Source: Elysia marginata
Taxonomy: Eukaryota; Mollusca; Gastropoda; Plakobranchidae
Reading direction: 5' to 3'
Assembly (NCBI GenBank): GCA_019649035.1
Contig: BMAT01010914.1
Span: forward strand, 226,100-248,714
Length of the DNA stretch: 22,615 nucleotides
This document shows, piece after piece, positions 10,431-20,337 of the stretch (position 1 is its first letter; every line of letters begins with the position of its first letter). The position numbers were made by a program, and so were the translations under genes. The notes under the pieces were generated by a model. It saw nothing but the letters and a program-made list of their open reading frames with translations. It ran no database searches and was not told where the DNA came from.

Positions 10431-10729
10431 AAGCACCATTCAATTCAAAGTCACCTCAGATGTTTAAACATCCCCCTCTAATCAACGCCAGAATATTCCC
10501 TTTGGAAGCAAATTTGAATCTACATTGGCAAGATTCGTTGCTCAAACGATAGGGTCGCTGGCTACCGGTTTGAATTAAAAAAAGATATAGTAAGCAACTC
10601 GTTACTAACGTCTCCACATTGTTTTTTGTCACTTTGGCAAGTCAATATCGATATTACAGTTTTAAAATACATTGCTTTTCTAGCACCTTAACAATCAGTT
10701 CTTTTGAACAAAAACAAAAAAAAGCATGC

Positions 10730-11290
10730 CGAAGCTATGTTTGAAAGCCGGAGTAGAACCTTTTAATGCCCATGTCATAATTTGAATCAACGCTACTGCT
10801 GCAGTGGTCAGTGAAACCAGGAAATGAAAATTGACCACAGAAATGGACGAGAATTTACTAGCCCTGTCTGTCCGCAGAGATGAGATCGAGGGGTGTCGCA
10901 TGTCCATCTCTATGAGAATGGAGACACGGTCAGTGCAGAGTTCTTTATTAGACTAGGGGCCATCGCTATAACAGCGACATAGACAGTGAGTGCCCTCAAC
11001 CCTCTTCTTATTTATGATTATTAATCCTTTGGTCAGTCTAGGGGAATAGGTTGGATGAAGAGCGGCCACTTTCGATTTGTTTGTGTGCGGTGGCTGAAGA
11101 CCCTCACCTCTGCACTTTGGGCGTCCATCTTACTTTTTTGACCGGTGCGCCTGTCTGCTTATGGGTGGGGTTCTGAATGGGACGACCCCCTCTCTAAGAT
11201 AAAGCCCTATTGTCCCGAGCTAAGATCCTCTTGGTCATAATTAGAACGGGCGGATGCCTGTACATCGTTCTAGGTGTGGCGAGTGTGCAC
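10730..11290. other. GC-richer island, possible regulatory DNA
   Basis: Moderate-GC unique sequence between AT-rich flanks, including TGATTATTAAT (homeodomain-type word) near 11016 and GC-rich patches at 11090-11200. No frame of note and no RNA gene. Flanking DNA (11291-12990) is AT-rich, with TTG-rich (11398-11425) and CAA-rich (11826-11878) low complexity but no gene. Confidence 0.25.
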
Positions 11291-13016
11291 TGAAAAGAAG
11301 ACGAGCATACAAAATTTAAGTTTGATAAGAATTTTTTGCTACATGTCCTTTTTTCATGTTGGTTTTTTTGTTAGGGTTGGTGTTATAATTTTCGTTGTTG
11401 CCGCTTTTTTTTTGTTGTTGTTTCTGCTGCTGCAATTGTGGTTGAGACTGTTGTAGTTAATGCCGCTTTTTATTTTATATTATACAGGAAAGAATAGTTC
11501 TTTCATGCGCGAAGAGCAACTAAGACGACTTGAAAAAAAAAATGAAATAGATAAAAAAATGATGCAGAGAGTATAAAAAAGAGATATATAGATAGAAAGA
11601 AAAAAAGAGACGAAGAATGGCAAAATGATACAAATTGTTTGATGGTCACATTGAATAACATTTTCGCATTACTATAAGTGGGTCCTATAGCTTTGAACAT
11701 TGAAACGACTCGATTAATATTAAATTTTAAAAAAATTAAAACATTTCGAACATATGTTAGTTAAGAAATGTGGATTTCACGTAATTAATAAGTTATACGG
11801 TCAAACCCCTATCCCCCCAAAAAAAAACCAAACAAAACAACAACAACAACAACAAAAACAAAACAAACCAAAAACAAAGGCATTCAATAAACATTCGAGT
11901 TAGATTTGCAGAGACTTTCAAAGCTTGAAATAAATTCGAGAACCTCAGAATTGTCTTTCTGTCACGCCTAAGTGGTGAGGCAGCAACATCTAATTTCACG
12001 GTTATGATGACTTTTTAATTCTATTTGAAATGAAAATAAATTATATTTTTGCTTTATAACAATTACACTGCATTCGCTTTGTGTGGCATTGCAAGCTTTT
12101 AAAGTTCGCAATTTTTTAGACTTGGCAATGCCAGGATGAACAAAAAAGATTTTAATTACGATAGAGGAATTCAACTGTCATCGTTTACAAGACAATACTG
12201 GTCCATTTAGAAACTCGACACCTATATCATCACAATGTAAACAAAATAAAAACAAGAAAGAAATGGAATAATTCCAAAAGAAAGCCACCCACATAGGTTG
12301 ACAAGTAAGAATCTTTGTTTAATTTTTTTTCCGTTTAATCCTTTTCTTCTGAAATTCATCATGTTAACTGAAATTATAAGAGGCACGGGCGTCGCTTACT
12401 TTTTGGATAGGTATTCTGTAGCACTTTTCTTGATTTAATTTCTTCCTAGATAATAAGAATTGGCTGAGGTTTAATTTAATCTGCTTTTTCCTGTGGATAT
12501 TGAACTGGATAGGACTTTCATTTTAGTCAAGATGAATATTATTTGCAAGGACGAAGTAGACCCAGAGCTAGATCTAGATCATTGAACTTGAAAAGATGGA
12601 CTCTAAAAATTATTCGGATCTGAAGGCAAAGTGTCCTAAAACAGCTGTTTTTATATTAGATGATACTCATTAATATCTGCTACTGGCCGGCTGTTTGTCC
12701 AAAATAGTGATTTGTGAGCAAAACATGATGCAAAGTGAGAGGATCACACTGACAGATAGCCAGTGTGACACATAACAGGCATAGACAGGCAGACAGAGAC
12801 ACAGACAGAGAAAGGTAGTTAGAGAGAGGTACGTAGTTTTGAAACACAGATAAAAGTGGACACGCATCAGATCACCAATAAAAAAAAAACAAGAAAAAAA
12901 GGAAAAAGTTAATGCACAAGACTATGTAAATAGATACACATATTGTGTTAAGAGATTATGTAAAAGAGGCCCATCAAACTGATGAGGACTAGCCTGCAGA
13001 GAGAAAGAGGCAGTGA

Positions 13017-13017
13017 A

Positions 13018-13062
<45 letters not shown>

Positions 13063-13063
13063 C
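13017..13063. repeat. GA dinucleotide microsatellite
   Basis: About 22 GA units interrupted once by GACA. A CT-rich tract of opposite strand sense lies at 13207-13256, so a 145-bp unique block is bracketed by inverted GA/CT repeats. Confidence 0.95.
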
Positions 13064-13110
13064 AACAAAACATTGCGTGCTGAGAGTACTCACGCTGAAG
13101 CTGAAGTCTT

Positions 13111-13156
13111 GACACGTGTCGAGGTGGACAAACCTTGTCTGGTCCTGTCTAGACAG
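13111..13156. promoter_or_regulatory. Paired palindromes: E-box and SMAD-type element
   Basis: GACACGTGTC (13111-13120) is a perfect 10-bp palindrome around the E-box CACGTG. CTGTCTAGACAG (13145-13156) is a perfect 12-bp palindrome containing GTCTAGAC, the optimal SMAD-binding palindrome. Both lie in the unique block between the GA and CT tracts. Function is inferred only from motif identity. Confidence 0.3.
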
Positions 13157-13206
13157 TTCTCTAACCTCCACGCCTTCAGGACAGGGGTCACATTCACTCC
13201 ATACAG

Positions 13207-13256
13207 CTTCCCTTTCTTTCTCTTTTTCTTTCTCCCTCTCCCTCTCTCTCTCTTTT
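13207..13256. repeat. CT-rich microsatellite
   Basis: TTTCTTTCTC words passing into CCCTCTCCCTCTCTCTCT; inverted relative to the GA array at 13017-13063. Confidence 0.85.
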
Positions 13257-13353
13257 AGTATACATTGTATATTGCTGTCGATGAGAGTGTCTTTCTTTTC
13301 TCCTTTGTTTTTATACCTGAACGTTTTCATGATCTCTTTCTGTTATTTTTGTT

Positions 13354-13354
<1 letters not shown>

Positions 13355-13396
<42 letters not shown>
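13355..13396. repeat. CTAT tetranucleotide microsatellite
   Basis: 42 bp of uninterrupted TATC units, about 10.5 copies and the purest tetranucleotide array in the window, so the most likely to be length-polymorphic. Confidence 0.97.
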
Positions 13397-13751
13397 ACCG
13401 TCCGTTCTGAAGACAGCACACCGCAACTTTTCATAGCGGATCGAGCCTTTATTCTACACTTTAAGAATCGCATCTTCCAATATCTCATATTGCTTATCTT
13501 CCTTGTGGGTTGTTTAGTGAGGATGTTAAGGCGAAGCCGAATTCTAGATTACCAATCAATTTCTGCATCATATTATTAATCCACCTTAACAGTTACTGAA
13601 AGAATTCAGGCTAGAGCAAACATGTCGTGCTTTTTAACTACTGCTTAACTAGAAAGGGAGAGAAAGCAGTAATTATAATTATGATTTCACAAAACAGTTT
13701 TCTATTTTAATACAATTTTGTACAATCATTTTGTCAATTTCAGTCACATCT

Positions 13752-13756
<5 letters not shown>

Positions 13757-13783
<27 letters not shown>

Positions 13784-13784
13784 C
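13757..13784. repeat. CT dinucleotide microsatellite
   Basis: About 13 CT units after a C7 run. The region from here to 14591 is unique AT-rich DNA in which I see no gene. Confidence 0.93.
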
Positions 13785-14591
13785 GGGTCGTGCGCCCACC
13801 TCCCTATTGTGATTATCAGCGAGGAGACAACAGTCCGGCAGATGGTAGCAACGATCAAACTGGATAAAAGAATCGGAAGGGGTCAGGTCAAAGTTGACAC
13901 TTGCTGGAAACAGAGATTAACCTCAAGAACACTAGCAAGAAAGTCACATTAGAGTGGTCCATGGACAGGGACCAGGTTTAGTCAAATCACTCATGAAACT
14001 ATTATTAGAAGTTGTTTTAAATCGATAAGCTAGACAGATCCAGATAGCTTTAGTACTGAGATTCTTTTTATAGTTTCGAAAAATTTATCAAATTAATTGC
14101 ACTGCCGTCCAAGGACAATGATGGGAAGATGATTCAAAGCGCTAAGTTATGTGATAAAATCTTACAATTAAACGAATTCCAACTTGAGAATTGATTTTGG
14201 CCCTTTTTCTCGGTTATATATTGGGGGAGACTGAGATGACGTCTAAAAGATTGGCTTGTAGATATACATTAGTTTATTGGAGATACAGAAACCGAACGTG
14301 TTTGCTTCTTATTTTGTTTAAACATTGGACAAGCTAATCAACCCAATCCAGACGAAATGTTCTTAAAAAAAATTAAGATAGTTATGATTAAGAAATGTTG
14401 AAAATGCTATAATTCATTGGAGCACACAAGGAATAAGTTTGGCTTCAGAAACGGCGTACTAAGAAGGCAGTTATTGAATTGGATGAAAAAATTTGCAAGT
14501 GAATTTGGATAAATAAGGAGGAATATAAAGAACTGGTTTGAAATAAGAGGTGTGCGTCATTAGGTAAGGGAGAGAAAGTTGGAAAAAGAAG

Positions 14592-14717
14592 GAGTGAGAT
14601 AGAATGAGAGAGATAGTCAAACCTAAAGAGAAGGAGAGAAATAGAATGAGAAAGATAGTCAAACCAAGAGAGAAGGAGAGAGATAGAATGAGAAAGATAA
14701 TCAAACCTAGAGAGAAG
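14592..14717. repeat. 42-bp minisatellite, three units
   Basis: Three tandem units start at 14592, 14634 and 14676, each 42 bp with few differences. Shared words are GAGATAGAATGAGA, GATAGTCAAACC and AGAGAAGG. Since 42 is a multiple of three, the minus strand stays open and gives three 14-residue hydrophobic repeats inside the frame 14471-14845, but purine richness alone explains this. Confidence 0.92.
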
Positions 14718-14819
14718 GCGGTGGTCACGGGCACATAGCTCTGAGAGGAATCCAAGCTAAACAAAGACTCTGAGACTGAGAGAAAAGAGCACGGAATAAA
14801 ACAAACCCCCGTTATTTCT

Positions 14820-15060
14820 GCCTCACTATAACCAGTCGCGAGCATTGCGTGACCGGGCGTCTCGTATTTCTAATCCCGGGGACGGACTGCCCCGTGTCCA
14901 CGACTGTCCACTGTGTCCAGGCCTGGCCTTCACGCTGGCCTGACGGGTGACACTGACCCTCTAAACATAGACTCGGCCACCCTGACTGTCAACAGAGACG
15001 CGCTCGCCACGCCCTCGCCATGCTGACTGACCCCTTCCCTCCCGCCCCGTCATGTCCCAG
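14820..15060. promoter_or_regulatory. CpG-rich GC island
   Basis: About 240 bp with GC near 60 percent by eye and roughly 25 CpG dinucleotides, clearly above the surroundings. It contains runs such as CGCGCTCGCC and CCCGCCCCG and the repeated word CTGTCAACAGAG (14986-14997, again at 15095-15106 just outside). No long ATG-led frame. It could be a promoter, a first exon with UTR, or an enhancer. No transcript evidence is available from sequence alone. Confidence 0.35.
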
Positions 15061-15166
15061 GCCTGTTGAAGACTGACCAGTCGAGATGACCACCCTGTCA
15101 ACAGAGTGTAGGACTAAACAATGCTAATGGATGTGATGTCCAGGGAGTGGATGTGGTAATTTGTAC

Positions 15167-15238
15167 ACGCAATAACGGGACTCGAGTTCGGCGCACACGC
15201 TCGACCATCCCCTGTTAGTTCTTCTCCAGTTATTGCGT
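15167..15238. repeat. Inverted repeat with 10-bp perfect arms
   Basis: ACGCAATAAC (15167-15176) and GTTATTGCGT (15229-15238) are exact reverse complements enclosing 52 bp. Small inner pairings (GGGA/TCCC, CGAG/CTCG) are possible. The length is tRNA-like, but there is no box A or box B and no cloverleaf. Confidence 0.6.
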
Positions 15239-16699
15239 TTTCTTCAACTATCCTTTCAAAGAGGATTCGTTAAAATTCTCACTTGCCTTATTTTCCTTTG
15301 TTATGTATTTACTTATCTCTATAGTCTCATAACACACTGTGTTCGTTCGGTCGAGGTTGTTCACTATTTCTTTTAATACATATCGCTTATACCTGGCTGT
15401 TTGTTTAGTCCCAAAATGATTGTGGGAGAAACTTCAGCACATTCTTGTCCTATCTAACCTTTTTACTAATCTTTCCTCCTTTACGGCCATAAGTGTCAGT
15501 GCATTTCTCAATGCCCTTTTTCAAGCAGCTTCTTAATCCTCCCATCTCTATATCTTTACCTAGTTTTAGATGACTACTCGTCTTTTCCGTCTGTTACATC
15601 ATTCTGTAGAAACAATATGTAATTTATCATTATTGCGCAGCGTGCTGTTGCTTAGGATCTGATTACCAAAAGACCGAATCTGACAAATTGATCTAAGCGA
15701 TAACAGAGTGGAAGCAATGCCTTGGTTAATCTAGGCTTAATGCTCACAAAACATAAATCCTCGAGGCACACTCTAGACACCGGTCATACCAGCTGTAATT
15801 GCGATAGTTGCGTCTCCGTCCCGTAACCCGGTCTCCAGCTTCTCCGTTCTGTAGTAACCCGGTCTTCAGCGTCTTGAGACGACACGAGAGTTGGGTTTCA
15901 GACAATCAAGCTCACCTTGCATTCTCTGACTCAAGAATTAATTCGTGTCAACCAGAGATATAAGGAATATCAAATATCACTCCTCCTCCCAATTATCGGC
16001 TTCTCTACAGGTTGAGGACCCCACGCCATAGCCTGGAAATTTTATTGCATAAGAGATCACCTATTTTTTTGTGTTTATATCTTTAAAAGTCCTATTGTTT
16101 CTTAGTTTAAAGGTCACTCTTTAATAGGCCGCTCATGTTTTACATCGTTACATAAACCACTGTCAAGGGTAATTAAAACCCATGCAAAGCGACGCGAAAA
16201 AACTTTTTTTAAAACTGAGTTTACATTAAAAATCAGTACTTTTGAGTCTTGTGGGCGTTCACTCTTTCCTAGAGGCGCTGTCAGGAATCTCAGAACCTCG
16301 CCATAAATGAGCACTTTCATCAATTAAGGATAAAAGCCACCGATAGACTTGTGCAACTTACTTAACCATGTACTGCCGAAGCATATTTGTTTTTAGGTTA
16401 AAGTTATAGGCATAGTACAGTTGACTACATACGAGCGATGCATTGCATTCGTGTTATAACATTTTTGATAACTTGTGGAGTTTTTGTTCTGGAATGTGCA
16501 TCATGTAATTTGATGATACGATAGGCATGAAGGCTAAAGTCCTAAATTTAACACATAATAATATGATAAGTGTCTGCGTATCACCAAATATACGCTGGGA
16601 CTAGTATAGGATTAAGATTATTGTGTTCGCCACCCAAAGGTCTGTTGTGTTCACGCCATATAATTATTTTTGACGCCATACTTGTCCTCATTAACCATC
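15239..16699. other. Spacer before the tRNA array, no gene seen
   Basis: Mixed sequence with a two-unit tandem repeat of about 30 bp at 15813-15870, where GTAACCCGGTCT(C/T)CAGC occurs at 15823-15839 and 15854-15870. The word ACGCCATA is duplicated at 16653 and 16673, just upstream of tRNA copy 1. Short frames such as 16114-16323 minus show no known domain. Confidence 0.5.
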
Positions 16700-16705
16700 G
16701 TCTCT

Positions 16706-16756
<51 letters not shown>

Positions 16757-16773
16757 GAGCCCACCCAGGGACG
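16700..16773 (+). tRNA. tRNA-Asn (anticodon GTT), copy 1
   Basis: A complete 74-nt cloverleaf can be folded by eye. It has a 7-bp acceptor stem (one U-G wobble at the fourth pair), a 4-bp D stem with a 9-nt loop, a 5-bp anticodon stem (TTCGG/CCGAA) with loop CTGTTAA, a 5-nt variable loop, a 5-bp T stem with loop TTCGAGC, and discriminator G. The anticodon GTT is at 16734-16736, so it decodes AAC/AAU as asparagine. CCA is not encoded, as expected for a nuclear eukaryotic gene. Box A (TGGCGCAATCGG) and box B (GGTTCGAGCCC) are intact, and a TTTT Pol III terminator lies at 16782-16785. From memory the sequence equals the common vertebrate tRNA-Asn(GTT), which suits extreme conservation. It is the first of five same-strand copies. 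Confidence 0.97.
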
Positions 16774-18032
16774 ATAAGTTCTTTTGCCACGCTTTTTTCA
16801 CGTGGCTAAGAATTTTTCAAAAATACTTTTGAAATTAATTTCATCGTAAATGACAAAGCTATTCAAATTTTTAATGAATGGTGTAAAAAAATGTGTACAA
16901 GCAGTTTATCATTTTTCATGATAATATTTGCACTATAGAATCTAGTATTATTTGGTAAAGCTTTGTTTTATTCAACGTTTTCACCGGTTGCTATCATTGT
17001 GACTAAAATAGACGTCAGTCTTATGATGTGTTATGCAGTTGGGCGAAATAATCGAAGCGTAGGACAACTTTTGAGTTCTACTTTTTATAAAGTACAAGAA
17101 AGCACTGGAATGGAAGAATAATAGGCAATTGAAAACATTATGGGACTTTTGACACATTTTGAATTTCTATGCACCCATTAAATTTGGTGTATTATTTGTC
17201 ACTGCAGATATTTTTAAAGAAGATTTCCTGATAGACGATTTGAAATCAACCAAATTGTATCTCTCAAAAGTGAGGTATGCAAAGTGGGGTCGAACAAAAA
17301 CAACAAATTGGACCAATTTTTTGTCGCGTGGAATGAGAGTTTAGTGTACACTCGACCGAACACTGAATAGAGGGCTATTCATTGACCCTTAAACGCAGTA
17401 GTTTGTGGATTACATTTCGTTTTTTTTTTAATGGCGATCTTCCTTGCCAAATTTAATTGTTATTTTATGCAATGGGTATTTCATTCAACTATCAGTTGAA
17501 ATTTGTTAAAAGAGTTGAATTGCTATTGGGCAATGGTTCGCAGTGTGTATCCAATATCCTCCATTTAACTACCACGCGACTTTGTTTTGGTTTAGCGTAG
17601 AAACCATAATACTAAGAAAGCAGTGATGGAAATAGTAAAACAACATTATGTAAACACGCACAAAATCTTATACTTCGACTTTATTGCAAAATCTTATTCA
17701 AAGCAGATGATCGCAAGATAAGATCAACAATTATTACTTTGCGAGAGGCTTCGGGGCAGACCAATTTTTATTCTTGCACTTCATGCTAGTGCGTAAGGTT
17801 TACTTTGGTATGTCAGTAGTAAATATGACATATCAATAACAAATGTTGAAATCATTTTTCAAGATGTTTGTTAAGATAGCACTTTGAAGACGATAAGGCT
17901 ACTGGTAGGAAACTGGTAGTAACGACATGACGGAAAGTGAATAAAAAATAAGCTTTTGTTCAAAATTAATCAGCGTCTTAGTATAGTAAAGTCGCCAATA
18001 ACAGACGGACAAACAGTGAAACAACCACCGAG
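16774..18032. other. Spacer between tRNA-Asn copies 1 and 2
   Basis: AT-rich DNA without a gene I can support. It shares CTTTTGCCAC (16781-16790) with the flanks of copies 4 and 5. A 61-codon frame at 17159-17344 opens without ATG and is probably spurious. Confidence 0.5.
16782..16785 (+). terminator. Pol III T-run after tRNA-Asn copy 1
   Basis: The first run of four T residues downstream of the tRNA body, 8 bp past the discriminator base, inside CTTTTGCCAC. Equivalent runs follow the other copies at 18191-18194, 20174-20177, 20756-20759 and 22032-22035. Four or more T on the coding strand is the usual Pol III stop. Confidence 0.75.
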
Positions 18033-18049
18033 ATCTCGCTGGCGCAATC
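18033..18049 (+). pseudogene. tRNA-Asn 5' fragment with box A
   Basis: Seventeen bases align without gaps to positions 1-17 of the tRNA-Asn genes, 14 identical, including the ten contiguous bases TGGCGCAATC that form most of box A. The match stops abruptly after position 17, and nothing downstream resembles the anticodon or T arm. It lies 60 bp before copy 2. It could be a remnant of a deleted array member; chance is possible because it is short. Confidence 0.4.
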
Positions 18050-18109
18050 CAATAACAAATGCAAGTCAATGCCTCTTCTTGGCGACAAAACTAAATCATG
18101 CTTCTATAA

Positions 18110-18115
18110 GTCTCT

Positions 18116-18166
<51 letters not shown>

Positions 18167-18183
18167 GAGCCCACCCAGGGACG
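18110..18183 (+). tRNA. tRNA-Asn (anticodon GTT), copy 2
   Basis: This gene is identical over all 74 bases to the copy that starts at 16700, so its fold and internal promoter are the same (anticodon 18144-18146). A TTTT terminator lies at 18191-18194, closer than in copy 1. The 5' flank is unrelated to that of copy 1, but the 3' flank resembles the one after the copy at 20093, so these two are sister duplicates. A 17-bp piece resembling the first 17 bases of the gene lies 60 bp upstream. Confidence 0.97.
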
Positions 18184-18343
18184 ATTAATATTTTATTATG
18201 CGAATTTACAAGCAAACGTTTTCTTCGATGCTGGTGTATTTTTTTTTTTTAGATCTTGTATAGGTATTTTTCTCGTGTCAAAAAGTATTACCTTTGATAA
18301 ACCAAACTAAAACCGAATAGAAGTGGGTATCTTGTTAGACCAA
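18184..18343 (+). repeat. Paralogous 3' flank of tRNA-Asn copy 2 (type B)
   Basis: This stretch aligns collinearly, with many substitutions and small indels, to 20167-20337 after copy 3. Shared blocks in order are an early ATTTTAT, AATTT(A/G)CA, CGATGCTGGT, TAGATCT, GTGTCAAA, AACTAAAACC and AATAG. Similarity fades at the right-hand end. This indicates that a block of tRNA gene plus 3' flank was duplicated as DNA. Confidence 0.7.
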
Positions 18344-18504
18344 ATAATCCGTATTCATGTCGTCGATATCGACAGGAATTTCAAACGAATTGGAGATTCA
18401 TGTACAGTAAGCAAACATCCACGAGGTGTTTTTAAGGGACTCTCTAAAACTTATCCCATGCTGCTCTAGGCAAGTTGGAGTGAGTCTTTCAAATATTTTT
18501 AACT

Positions 18505-18590
18505 GCAATAGAACCCCATTAAAACAAATTTCCAGGGACTTTATAATCAATTTGTTTTAAACAGATTTCAATTTATCATGGGTAATATCT
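18505..18590. repeat. Hairpin-forming, possible MITE or DNA-transposon end
   Basis: Perfect 12-bp inverted arms TTAAAACAAATT (18519-18530) and AATTTGTTTTAA (18549-18560) around an 18-bp loop. The outer sequence GCAATAGAACCCCATTAA resembles the AGAACCCC-TTA style of terminal repeats in some pogo/mariner-type elements, from memory. No second terminus was found, so this would be a relic. Confidence 0.3.
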
Positions 18591-19501
18591 GAGGTAGAGA
18601 TTTCGGCACCAAAACTTATTTCAGTCTAAGCATGCATCTAGTTTATCAATTGTTGTTCCAAATTTCTAAAGCTGACTACACTGACTGTTTTCAGCTGTGT
18701 TTCTAACAACAAGTTCTAGGGACGGGCCTGAGCCAGTTCCATTTGGTGGCCGATGTAGCCAGAAGAAAACGCTCAGTTTAAAAATCTCCGTTTTTAAACA
18801 TTCTCTTAAGGATGTTTGGACGTTCAATTAGAATTAAGAGAAGTCCAAACGAAACAGACTTTTGTCACTGTAGTGTGCTGCGATGGTCCGCAACAAAAGA
18901 CACAAATTTAACATAATTATATTGTGTTTATTCGTTCTAATTTATATTTGAAAAAATCTCAAAGAGTTAGGTCAGTATCTAATGTACATGTATTTGTATT
19001 TATACACAAGTTTGATTACAGTGAAGTCAGCGGGACAAACTGTCTCGGGCAAAAACTAATGTTAAATAGCAGTAATTCATTTAAGAAAAGCAACTTGATA
19101 GTAGGCTAAGAGAAATTATGTGGGTATCTCCAATCATTTTGCTATTCCTGGTGTAAATAGTTTATTATTTTATACAAAGAAAATAATAAATGGTTATGTT
19201 AAATTCCTAACAATTTATTTTCTCGTATTTTTTTCTTTAACCTCTTACCCCGCACTCTCCTCTAACTTCTTCCCCTCTCCTCTCTCCCAGTTTACTCTTA
19301 CTTTCTCATTTTATTTTTTGCTAATTTAAAAAAAAAGATTTTGATATCAATAAAACAAAAACTTTGCTTCACCTTTCTCGCTGCTTCTTTGAAATTAATT
19401 TTACTCTCAGATACGCTCTGAAGTAAATTTGCTACAACATTTTTTCTCTTATTGTTATCCTTAAACTCCCTCCTCTTGTCTCTTTCATTTAACCTATCTC
19501 A

Positions 19502-19505
<4 letters not shown>
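18591..19505. other. AT-rich spacer, no gene seen
   Basis: Part of the long copy 2 to copy 3 spacer. Short frames (18924-19109, 19120-19329) are AT-driven and have no recognised domain. A pyrimidine-rich stretch lies at 19236-19312. Confidence 0.5.

Positions 19506-19552
<47 letters not shown>
19506..19552. repeat. CT dinucleotide microsatellite
   Basis: About 23 uninterrupted CT units between tRNA-Asn copies 2 and 3. It is the only large dinucleotide array inside the tRNA cluster. Confidence 0.96.
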
Positions 19553-19556
<4 letters not shown>

Positions 19557-20092
19557 CTTCTCTTTCTTAAATTTGGGATTGACAATTTTCTTAACATCAC
19601 TATACCTAGCATAGCACTGATCGCTATTTGAAAATAAAATCCGGCTAGTTTTTTTTTTCTTTAAATGATAAACCAAAGGAAAACTTTTTTCCGTTCTCCA
19701 ACCGATATTTTTCACACCTTATGTATTTCATTACATTAACTATACAAACGTTTTTTTTACGAGGGTATCAGTGCATAAGTTCATTTGCATCCAAATACAT
19801 GGATAAGTATTTTTCTCCCTCTTTGTTTTGTAAGCTTACTTCGTTCCAAATTCTTGCCAATGATACTAAGACATCGAACCGACACAACAGTACGATGAGG
19901 CGAAGCACGCGTATTGATTAAATATATCGCTCTCACCTACCAGTAAAGAGAAATCAATAAGCCTTATCGCATACTTAAGCACTCCAGCCATTAAGCTTAT
20001 CACTTAACCGATTACATTGTCAACTTAAAGTCATGACTACTTTATGGAGTCAATACAACAATCCATTCAAAGTAGGCCAAATATTATACAAC
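19553..20092. other. AT-rich spacer before tRNA copy 3, no gene seen
   Basis: The 66-codon frame at 19721-19921 has an ATG-like start but no recognised domain and lies in AT-rich DNA. Nothing here resembles the upstream flanks of the other tRNA copies. Confidence 0.45.
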
Positions 20093-20098
20093 GTCTCT

Positions 20099-20149
<51 letters not shown>

Positions 20150-20166
20150 GAGCCCACCCAGGGACG
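20093..20166 (+). tRNA. tRNA-Asn (anticodon GTT), copy 3
   Basis: A 74-nt sequence identical to copies 1 and 2, with anticodon GTT at 20127-20129 and box A and box B intact. A TTTT terminator follows at 20174-20177. Its downstream 170 bp align with the DNA after copy 2, showing shared motifs such as GATGCTGGT and AACTAAAACC in the same order. Copy 4 follows only 514 bp later, the tightest spacing in the array. Confidence 0.97.
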
Positions 20167-20337
20167 ATTATCATTTTATATTCCTGATGTTAAAATTTTG
20201 AATCACAAATTTGCAGCGATGCTGGTACCTGTATATTTCATGTAGATCTCACAGAGATAAATTTTTTGTGTCAAACTATGTCACCCTAAGCAATCAAAAC
20301 TAAAACCTAATAGGAGGGGCTTTCTCCTAACCAGCAA
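20167..20337 (+). repeat. Paralogous 3' flank of tRNA-Asn copy 3 (type B)
   Basis: Partner of 18184-18343. The divergence of the flanks contrasts with the complete identity of the adjoining genes. That is the pattern expected when selection or gene conversion holds the tRNA constant while the flank drifts. Confidence 0.7.

Noticed and set aside
10545..10577. Possible decayed tRNA-like SINE head (GCTCAAACGATAGGG ... CCGGTTTGAATT)
   Set aside because: Box A and box B are both degenerate and too close together; no SINE body follows.
11398..11878. TTG-rich and CAA-rich tracts about 400 bp apart that could pair
   Set aside because: Both are low-complexity runs and the pairing is unspecific.
12571..12580. 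GATCTAGATC palindrome
   Set aside because: A 10-bp palindrome is expected several times by chance in this length; nothing around it supports a function.
14471..14845. 124-codon ATG-led minus frame resembling a membrane protein
   Set aside because: Its hydrophobic repeats come from a purine-rich 42-bp minisatellite read on the other strand; kept as a repeat and a finding only.
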